DNA from: Ipomoea triloba
Taxonomy: Eukaryota > Streptophyta > Magnoliopsida > Solanales > Convolvulaceae
Direction: 5' to 3'
NCBI RefSeq assembly: GCF_003576645.1
Contig: NC_044918.1
Location: 21,090,659 to 21,154,658, forward strand
DNA: 64,000 bases
How positions within the stretch are numbered: the stretch's first letter is position 1; every line of letters starts with the position of its first letter. Below are positions 56,291-64,000 of the stretch, in pieces. Position numbers and translations under genes: made by a program. The notes beneath the pieces were generated by a model. That model ran no database searches. It had not been told where the DNA came from and worked only from the letters and a program-made list of their open reading frames with translations.

Positions 56291-56957
56291 CCTAGTCTCG
56301 GGTCTCGGGTCTAGGTTCTGGGTCCCGTGTCTCTTGTCTCGGGGTCTCAGGTCTAGGGTCTAGGGTCTCAGGTTTCGGGTGTTGGGGCTAGAGTCTTGGG
56401 TCTTGGGGCTCAGGGCTCGGGTCTTGGGCCTCAGGGTTTCGGATCTCAGGCTTCGTTCTTCAGGTCTAGGGTCAAACGTCTCTGGGATCGGGATCGGGGC
56501 TAGGGCCTAGAGTCTAGGGTCTCGGGGCTCAGGGCTTAGATCTTGGGGTTTGGGCATCAGGTCTCGCGTCTCCAGTCTAAGGTCTAGTGTCTTGGATTTC
56601 AGGTCTCGGGCGTAGAGTCTCGGGTCTCAGGTTTTAGGTCTCGGGCTTCGGGTCAAGGCTAGGGTCTCGATTTAGGGCATTGGGTCTCGAGGGTCGGGGT
56701 CGGGGAGCGGGGCTTGGGTCTCGGATCTCAGCTCTCGGGCTTCCGGTCTCGCTCCTCGGGTTTCTGGTCTCGGTGCTCAGGGCCGGGTTCGGGGTCCTGG
56801 GTCTTGGATCTCAAGTTTATGGTCTAGGGTCTTTGGGTCTAGGGTCTCGAGGATCGGGGCTCAAGTTCGGGGTTCAGGGTTTAGGGTCCCGGGTCTCGGG
56901 TTTCAAGTCTCGGGCTTAGGGTCTCGGGTCTAAGGTCTAGGGTATCGGGTCTATGGT
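56291..56957 (+). repeat. Degenerate telomere-like heptamer array, block 2
   Basis: This continues block 1 with the same variant units in the same orientation, including GGTTTAGGG-like units near 56877 and CTTAGGG near 56916. It ends within 40 bases of the MLH1 exon's donor site. Confidence 0.75.
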
Positions 56958-56994
56958 ACAAAAGAATTTCCAAAGGAAGAAGGAAGCAAGGAAC

Positions 56995-57160
56995 CTACAT
57001 CATTGCCCAGACAAAGCACAAACTCTAGGACATGGTCCATGTCAGGCGTGTACTGATCCAGTAAGACAGGAAGTCTGGACAGGTTACCATTTGAACCAAT
57101 ATAGATGTTAAAATACTCCTCAAGCATTTTAGCCTTTTGCTTGAGCAGACTTGTATTCAT
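56995..57160 (-). pseudogene. MLH1: Single exon of DNA mismatch-repair protein MLH1
   Basis: The 166-nt exon follows a TGTTTTTAG acceptor and ends in phase 1 at G|GTTCC. It reads LLKQKAKMLEEYF, GNLSRLPVLLDQYTPDMDHV and EFVLCLGNDV, the conserved start of the plant MLH1 C-terminal dimerisation domain; splicing to G|AC would give the expected Asp next. MLH1 pairs with PMS1 or MLH3 in nuclear mismatch repair and meiotic crossover. There is no stop inside, and at least one substitution (Leu where plants have Pro in HVPEF) is visible. The next exon is replaced by the heptamer array, and no upstream exon was recognised, so it is a gene fragment. Confidence 0.8.
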
Positions 57161-57480
57161 CTAAAAACAGCAAAGGAAGACCACTGTAAAAACTACATCA
57201 CAGATTCATGAGAAAGCTTATTATAACAAAAAGTTGGAAAAATATTAAGATGCAAACATATAAACAAGCACAATGTCCAGATCTGAAGCCCTCGGTAGCC
57301 CTCGTCGTCACAGATCTGAAGCCATCAGTAGCTCATTGTCGCCACAGATCTGAAGCCGTCGTTAGCTCGTTGTCGTTGCAAATCTTCTCCTTTCGAGCCT
57401 ATAAAGACACATGGAAGTAAAAATATCTTAGCCAAGTAAAATTAACAAATCAAGAATAGGAGAAGTAGTATAGACTTGCA
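57161..57480. repeat. Short tandem repeat CAGATCTGAAGCC next to the MLH1 exon
   Basis: CAGATCTGAAGCC(C/A)TC(G/A)GTAGC occurs three times at about 57279, 57312 and 57345, a 33-bp unit. The rest resembles intron sequence. Confidence 0.65.
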
Positions 57481-58830
57481 TGGCAGATGTGGTTCATTTT
57501 TGCAGTTTAGCCAAGTAATTTTCCATTGAAACAGTGATTCTTCCATTGCTGAAAACAGTACTATCTGCAGAGCTGCTTACCATCTTGATTTGGTAGGATT
57601 CTAGTTAACCTTTATGCTTAATTATGGTTTGTGATAGATATATTGTTCACTTGTCTCCTTCTTGTCTCCTGCTGTTGTGTATCCTCCTCAGTCACAATCT
57701 GACCTCCCTGGAGTCCACACTGCCAGCCTAAATGTCTTCTCCTCTCCTCTTCTATTTTATCATAACAAAAAAAAACTGCGCATGTATATACACCAAAACA
57801 TAGTTTTGTACAAATGGCCCAAAAGTGACCATATAATCAAAGGGTACAAATACTAACTCATCAAATCATACTATACTAAAGGTGCAAAGCACTAAAACAC
57901 CCTAAAGTACTCAAAGAGTTCTAAATGCATAAATCCTATTCTCCCTAATCATCTATCAAACTCAAAACTATCAATCATCATGTTTTCAGTCCCACACAAG
58001 AGGGTGGGACCGATACCCAAATAGCTATAACCAACAATCCTCTACCCTTGACACAAGTCTCAATCCCCGGGGTACAGAGCTCTGTATTTTCCCCCCAAGA
58101 ACCTTTATGAAACTCATGCCAAGCAATAGATCTCACCAACCCCACCCTTGATCCCACCAATCACCTCCAAGTGTACGGAGCTCCGCATTTTGCCACCGGA
58201 GGCTTAAGACCAGTGAGACCAAGCAATGGCTCCCTCCCAACCACCCTTAACACTCAAGTCAACCATCCCCGCACAGATCTCTGTGTTTTTACCGGGGTAG
58301 GCCTTGCAACTCAAATGCTAAGCAATGGCTCTCCATACACCAAACAAGTCCCATTCCAATCCCTTTTTTCTTTTCAATTTTTCTTCATTTTCAACTTTTC
58401 ATCCACCATCCAGCCTCACAACATCAATTCAGCATATTTCATTATCATCTACTCAAGAGTACTCCCACCTCAATGTGTATGCTATACCAAAACATGTGAG
58501 ACACTCATAAGATCAATAAATGGGTTAGGGAGACTAAGGATGTATGCAAAAAGAACCCCTGTATGCAATAGCCCCCCTCCTTCCAAAAAAGACTAAGGAT
58601 GTATGCAAAAACAAAGTGCAGACTGGATTCAAGAAAACACCAATAGAGTAATTTTCATAAGTGGAGTGGAAAAAAAAAATTAAAATTGTTTTTAAAAAAA
58701 GTGACAAAAATAGAGTACCTGCCAAAGCGAAAGTGTAGAAGGAGGCATCATCGGATCTCTGCTGCCAACTCAGAAGCAATGTCCTAGGATGATTGGGAAT
58801 TGAAATTCTCTATATGGGTTTCGGCTTCTT
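57480..58830. other. Low-repeat sequence between two gene fragments
   Basis: On the minus strand about 57590-57505 there is an open stretch with ADSTVFSNGRITVSMENYLAKLQ and stop, which looks exon-like but which I do not recognise. The segment 58020-58330 has repeats of CTCTG(T/C)(G/A)TTTT and CAAGCAATGGCTC. No other feature is supported. Confidence 0.35.
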
Positions 58831-58831
58831 C

Positions 58832-58838
58832 TATAAAA
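58832..58838 (+). promoter_or_regulatory. TATA box upstream of the GET3-like exon
   Basis: TATAAAA lies 52 bases upstream of the ATG, implying a short leader of about 25 bases. Its presence means the fragment includes the native promoter region. Confidence 0.55.
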
Positions 58839-58889
58839 GAGAAAGTGTCCACGTTGAAGAGGAGACATTAAAGTACGGGAGCTAATTCC

Positions 58890-59147
58890 ATGGCTTCCAA
58901 GGATTCGCCAGAAGGATCAGTGCAGAACGTTTTAGACCAAAAAACGTTGAAGTGGGTGTTCGTAGGAGGGAAGGGCGGCGTTGGGAAGACCACATGCAGC
59001 TCCATTCTCGGCGTCCTATTCTCTCAGGTTCGACCATCTGTCCTTATCATCTCCACTTATCCTGCCCACAATCTCAGCGATGCCTTCCAACAACGCTTCA
59101 CCAAAGCTCCTACCCTTGTCAATGGCTTCTCCAATCTCTATGCCACG
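58890..59147 (+). pseudogene. First exon of a GET3/ArsA-type ATPase, with Asp57 replaced by Tyr
   Basis: The exon encodes 86 residues and ends ACG|GTACAC at a GT donor where plant GET3 has its first intron. The deviant Walker A motif [10 protein letters not shown] is at residues 26-35. Switch I reads [13 protein letters not shown]; the family has [13 protein letters not shown], and that Asp (Asp57 in yeast Get3) is needed for ATP hydrolysis. The final residue is Thr where Met is usual. GET3 delivers tail-anchored proteins to the ER membrane. No second exon is seen in the following 4.8 kb, which is AT-rich and Helitron-like. It is either a captured fragment, a decayed duplicate, or a gene split by an insertion and continuing beyond the window. 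Confidence 0.75.
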
Positions 59148-59159
59148 GTACACACTCTT

Positions 59160-59500
59160 TAATCATTCCTCATACATCTTGTGCTTGTGTTAATCATATG
59201 GTTTGTGCATTTGTTCCCTTCATTTTGGTTGTCATTTGTTATGTATTAGGAGGACAAGAAACACCCTTGTCTTAATTTCCATTTCTTGGATTTGGGTCAT
59301 GTCTGGATTGTATATTGGAAGCTTCTGTATGTGTTCAATTAGTTATCTGGTGCTAAAGGTGTGATCTTTTTGGAAATTCTGATGAAACCCTTCACTGTTT
59401 CCAAGTTTTGATTTGTTTGGATGAAGTTTTTGTTGCTGTTTCTGTTGTTGGGGTACTAATGTTGGAGTCATACTAGGGGTTTCAGCAGTCAGAAATTAGG
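59160..59500 (+). other. Intron-like sequence after the GET3-like exon
   Basis: T-rich, gene-like composition (TTTGGATGAAGTTTTTGTTG and similar) continues to about 59500, then changes abruptly to very AT-rich repeat DNA. This marks the likely break in the gene fragment. Confidence 0.45.
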
Positions 59501-59699
59501 CCCGTGATAGTTAATTATCCATATATATATTTATTTATGGTAATATGGTAATATTGTTAATATTATTATATTATCTACCATTCATACGTATTGATTATCA
59601 TTTAAAAATTAGGAAAAATATATTCTAATATATATATGTATAAAATATATTATTTTATATTACTATATTATAATTATAATTATAATATTATAATATTAT

Positions 59700-60125
59700 T
59701 TTGTAACATCCATACTATTATTTTGTAACCTCCATAATATTATAATATTCTAATATATTTTCATATATTTTATAAGTATAGATTAGAATATATTTTGAAA
59801 TGGTAATTTTGTATTATTATGGTAGAATAATATTATTTTGAAATGTAATAGCATAACATTTTGTTATTTAAATAGAGAATATTTTGTAACATCCATAATA
59901 TTATAATATTCTAATATATTTTCATATATTTTATGAGTATAGATTAGAATATATTTTGAAATGGTAATTTTGTATTATTATGGTAGAATAATATTATTTT
60001 GAAATGTAATAGCATAACATTTTGTTATTTAAATATTATTTTGAAATGTAATAGCATAACATTTTGTTATTTAAATAGAGAATTGAAATGTAATAGCATA
60101 ACATTTTGTTATTTAAATAGAGAAT
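59700..60125. repeat. Direct repeat of about 180 bp with further partial copies
   Basis: The block TTGTAACATCCATA ... GAAATGTAATAGCATAACATTTTG is present twice (from about 59701 and 59886). Its end GAAATGTAATAGCATAACAT is repeated twice more to 60125. Confidence 0.75.
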
Positions 60126-60651
60126 TTTGCTACAACTAAAGTTGTAAGCTTCCAACATATTATCTCATACTATTTATCATTTAAAAATTAAGAAAAAAAA
60201 TATTCTAATGTATACGTATATGGAGGTTACAAAATAATATGGAGTAGTATGGAGATTAATAATTTAGAATGCACGGAGGATTAAAAATCTCATTTAGAAT
60301 AAATTATTAAAAATGTTAAGTAATTAATTATACTTTCCTTTTGAAAAATTAACAAATTTATAATTCTCACCATTTTTACCTATAAATATTTTGAAAATCA
60401 TAATTCTTCAATTTGCACTGTTTGTCTCTTCTTCCCATTCTCTGTGAAATCATATCTTGGAGGCTCTCTTATTTTATTCTTCCACCTCCCTGTAAATATA
60501 ATGGATTGGTGTTGCATCCATTATAATATCGATTTTATGATAAATATTATTTGTTGTAGCACAAGATTGTTTTTGTTTTTAATACTTTGACGTTAGTCTC
60601 AATGTTTATACTTCGGTTTATGTATGTGTATGAAATATTTTTCGCAGTATG

Positions 60652-60780
60652 AACACATGGTGTTGTTGGAGTTGCTAAACAAGGGCCATCTAGATCCGGA
60701 GAAGAAGATAGGCAAAGGAGTCGATGACTTTTAGAAGAAATATGGGGTTTGACTGGTGATGTTTTATTGAAATCAATAAA
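60652..60780 (+). pseudogene. Exon-like fragment, possibly DUF3223 (DCL-like)
   Basis: After a TTTTTCGCAG acceptor the sequence reads EHMVLLELLNKGHLDPEKKIGKGVDDF and then a stop at 60733. The LLxKGHxDPxxKIGxGV pattern resembles the start of the DUF3223 domain found in DCL-like chloroplast proteins and at the C-terminus of plant Pol IV/V subunits. An AATAAA lies at 60772. The domain is cut off after 27 residues. Identification is from memory of the motif and could be wrong. Confidence 0.4.
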
Positions 60781-61122
60781 AGAATATCACACTTTTTAAC
60801 TGTAAAATCCAATGTTTACTTAGAACATTTATGTATTTGATTTTGAGGTAATTATTAAATTTTATATCAATTTACCTTACGATATTGTATGTACATACAT
60901 ACATACTTTCCTCCACATTTTCTTCTTCTTCTTAACTTTTTTATCCCTTTTATTAATACCTAATAATAATTACCATAAATACTTATTAATAAATGTAAAT
61001 TTATATTAGATAATTATATTAATTATTATTAATTATTAAATAAAATATAATTTATGTGTACTATCTTAATTATATCTTAATTATAAAAATTCTACCTAAT
61101 AATTTTAATATTACAAGGTGTG

Positions 61123-61195
61123 AGCATAAATATAGTATGTACAGTCCAACTATTAGCTTAGGCTTTTAGTTGAGATGGAGCACATGCTTTAATGG
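61123..61195 (+). mobile_element. Short LTR fragment, same family as at 24019
   Basis: GGTGTGAGCATAAATATAGT ... CAGTCCAACTATTAGCTTAGG ... GAGCACATGCTTTAAT matches the LTR at 24019-24101. It lacks the primer-binding site here and has no internal sequence, so it is a solo or broken copy. Confidence 0.65.
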
Positions 61196-61599
61196 ACACA
61201 ATAAATACCATCATAAATAATGTTTAATAATTGTCAAATTGTATTAGGCAATAAAAACTAATTCTTAATTATTAAGTCAATTATAAAATGTTTTGTACAA
61301 TAGACACATTATTTTTAATTATTCCGGTTTAATAATATTATTTCTTATTTATAAAAATTTAAAGTAATACTTTTAGTACTACGGATGCGACTAAGGATTA
61401 TCTTAATCATTAAGGATATTTATTTAGCTTAGTAATAAAAAAAAACTTAAAATATATGAATTATAGTAGCACGGTAATCAATTAGTAAGACAATTATATT
61501 AGGCAATCTAATTAATAATTTTCTTTTTAAATTATATCATCTTTTTAATTATAAATATTTTCCTAAAGCATATACACAAATTATACTAATAAATATAGA

Positions 61600-61604
61600 G
61601 TTAA

Positions 61605-61654
<50 letters not shown>

Positions 61655-61818
61655 CCATAAAAGTATCATAATAATTAAATGGAAGAATGAGAATATAATT
61701 TATTTTGTACTAATAATATTGTACCTTAAATATAAAATAAGTATATTAGGCAGTTTTGTTAATAGATAATTAATATTTAGGTACATTAATTTCAGCAATT
61801 ATTAGAAATTAATTTTTA

Positions 61819-61917
<99 letters not shown>

Positions 61918-62073
61918 TACTTATGTTATAATACTATAAGAACGTACAAAATAAATTATTATTTCTATTTTTTTGTGTAATTACTATGGTAATTTTATGC
62001 TACTCCCACTTTCTTATTTTTATATTAAAGAATAAAAGTATAATTACACAATATTTTTTACTAACATAATTAC

Positions 62074-62157
<84 letters not shown>

Positions 62158-62160
62158 ATA
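61600..62160. repeat. Cluster of long simple repeats
   Basis: (GT)n at 61607-61641, (TA)n at 61820-61877, (TTTA)n at 61877-61918, and (TA)n followed by (GA)n at 62078-62157. These are strong candidates for length polymorphism and for assembly error. Confidence 0.9.
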
Positions 62161-63360
62161 AAATAAACAATCATTCAATATTCTGTGTAATTACTATGGT
62201 AATCTTTCTATATATATTTTTATACTTAAGGTATAAAAGTATAATTGTACAATATTAATTTAATTATTTGATAATTATTATGGTAATTAAGGAATTAATT
62301 GCATATGTGTTAGTATAATTGACTAATAATTATTATGCTAATTAAGTTAATAAATGCATGAATGTTAGTATAATTATAATTTAACATGGATCGTTGAATT
62401 TATTTTTATAATAATTAAAATTAATTCATTTAGACATGGAGGATGGGTAAAAAAGTAAAGGCGATATGGTGAAAAGAAATATACTTACGGTATAAAAGTA
62501 TAATTACCTAATAATAATTGCTTAATAATTATCATAGTAATTAAGCTGAACATGGGTTGTTTTATTTAGTTTTATAATAATTACAATTAAATTATTTCTA
62601 TTTTTAACCATATTTATTTTAGTAATAATATAATTACACATAGATTTTTTCAAGATAATTCCAGACAAACGAGTCATATATTGTTCAATTAATTGAATGA
62701 TACCTTTGCATTAATCTTATAATTAGATAAATGTACACTTTCAAATATTAAAATTGTTTATAATTTCATTTTTTATTTTATTATCTAATTATATAATAAA
62801 AAAATTTTATTCGTGCATCGCACTGGTAAATTGAGAGGAGCGAAATTGATTTTTCATATTGAGTTAGAAGGGGAACGGTCGTGGTAGAGGTATGTAAATT
62901 ATGCTATATATGTACCCGGGTCGATGTTCATAATTTTAGAACTCTATGTTTACAATTTTTAAAAAAATTAAATGTATTTTTTAAAATGTTAATAAATGAA
63001 TTAGCTTATCCAATGCAGATTTTTTTTATTCCAAGCTATACAGTTTTCATCTGATTACCATATTATTTGCAAACATCATTATTTTACTCAGTCTAACTAT
63101 AACACATTAAAAAAATAAACCAAATTAATTACACAGATAAAACCCTAAGGATAAATAAAGTATGACCTAAAGAGCCAAAATTTGACATGTTTAGGTAGAA
63201 TTATAACTCTTAACACATTATACAGCCCAACTGTTAGGCAAAAATACACAACAAATCAAACATGCCCACAAATCAAACATTCATGAAATAAGGTTAATCT
63301 ATATATACACTTAAAAAAACAGAGCTAATCTATACATACCTGCTTTAGAAATATCTTATA
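62160..63360. other. AT-rich DNA with no identified gene
   Basis: Only a possible decayed Helitron-type hairpin (TTCGTGCATCGCAC at about 62810) stands out. Nothing else is supported. Confidence 0.4.
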
Positions 63361-63374
63361 ATCCATGAAGTACT

Positions 63375-63421
63375 AAGGTTCTGGATATTTTCCAAAAAAA
63401 AAAAAAGGTTCTGGATATTTT
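63375..63421. mobile_element. Minute poly-A insertion with 17-bp target duplication
   Basis: AAGGTTCTGGATATTTT occurs at 63375-63391 and 63405-63421, separated only by CC and a run of A. This is the layout of a target-site duplication around a retroposon truncated to its tail. Confidence 0.65.
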
Positions 63422-63726
63422 ACTCCAGTAATTCTGAAATAAAGTACTAAAAAACTATAATTCTAGGTAATTTACTTTATTAGTGATGTAAAATAAGTAT
63501 AAAAATTTATAATAACAATATATAATATACTACCAATGTCGTATACAAAAAGGTTTTCAATAAATTCAAAATAGTTACATTGATATACTATTATGTTTTC
63601 TTTTTATACAAAGATGACAAAATTGCTATATTTTTACATAGAAAATATATCATCCGCATAAATAATTTCTATAACTGAGTTGCTGGGCAATGAGATAATT
63701 AGCCTAATTAATACAAATCATAAATA

Positions 63727-63972
63727 TTGATATATAAAATGTCTAAAGTTTCAGCACCGGATGCATATAATTACACATTGACTATTAGTTGGGCAATTAT
63801 TTGCTCAGATTCAAGCAATGATAACATCAGAAAACACAATCGATCAAACTCAATTATTCAATTGCACTATATAATATTCGATTTTATAATTTACATAATT
63901 GTATATCAATCTAAATATTTTTAACGTATTATAACAAATCCATTCCGTACAACGCATGGGCGAAAATACTAG
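63727..63972 (+). mobile_element. Helitron family 2, 3' end
   Basis: The last 245 bases match, inverted, the left end of the element at 40853. The terminus is CCATTCCGTACAACGCATGG, a decayed hairpin, then GCGAAAATACTAG with CTAG at 63969-63972 and T after. The 5' end is not evident; it may lie near 59500, where AT-rich DNA interrupts the GET3-like intron. The small frame here is not a gene. Confidence 0.6.
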
Positions 63973-64000
63973 TTGAATTAAAAATAATTTCAGTCAAGTA

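Noticed and set aside
55466..56919. Leu/Gly/Ser-rich open frames as repetitive proteins
   Set aside because: A 7-base period naturally keeps frames open; the sequence is a degenerate heptamer array.
1..64000. A previously undescribed multi-gene system
   Set aside because: Apart from the P450 and gene fragments, everything readable is transposon-derived or simple repeat. No cluster of unexplained co-oriented genes exists.

Overview
The window looks like repeat-rich nuclear DNA of a flowering plant, most likely a eudicot and perhaps an asterid. The evidence is an intron-containing CYP716A-type cytochrome P450, plant LTR retrotransposons primed by initiator tRNA-Met, Stowaway, CACTA, Mutator-like and Helitron elements, a tRNA-derived SINE family, and a degenerate array built on the plant telomere heptamer. 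Base composition outside genes is strongly AT-rich. I cannot name the species.

The only gene that looks complete and functional is the three-exon P450 on the minus strand (5154..7528, 481 aa). It matches the CYP716A class of triterpene oxidases and keeps all canonical P450 motifs. Three other stretches resemble host genes. One exon of the mismatch-repair gene MLH1 (56995..57160, minus) and the promoter plus first exon of a GET3/ArsA-type ATPase (58890..59147, plus) lie 1.7 kb apart; the GET3-like exon carries Tyr in place of the catalytic switch I Asp. A possible DUF3223-like exon lies at 60652..60739. No further exons of these genes are visible, so they are either captured fragments or the end of a gene that leaves the window.

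Layout: 1-5 kb, a foldback element, a tRNA-Val-like sequence and SINEs. 5.1-7.7 kb, the P450. 8.5-10 kb, a SINE and a 140-bp tandem array. 12.4-13.2 kb, an assembly gap and a gypsy gag relic. 15.3-23.0 kb, a dense cluster of one Helitron family in both orientations, confused by assembly joins. 23.0-25.5 kb, a MITE, LINE fragments, a short LTR and a SINE. 26.1-30.1 kb, a decayed Ty1/copia element with 114-bp LTRs. 30.3-35.2 kb, minisatellites, an RPA-like OB-fold relic, and Helitron ends tail to tail. 35-39.6 kb, small DNA elements, three tRNA-like units and a Stowaway MITE. 39.6-45.2 kb, a second Helitron family. 45.7-50.4 kb, tandem repeats, a Mutator-like MITE and a solo LTR. 50.9-55.0 kb, a CACTA end cut by a degenerate Tat-type Ty3/gypsy element. 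55.0-57.0 kb, the telomere-like heptamer array. 57-64 kb, gene fragments and AT-rich Helitron-like DNA.

Several duplications next to N characters (17664, 19586-19610, 49168) look like assembly artefacts and should not be read as biology until checked. I found no convincing undescribed system. The most interesting items are the telomere-like array beside gene fragments, the GET3-like exon with the Asp-to-Tyr change, the RPA-like relic just inside a Helitron end, and several very small retroposition scars.
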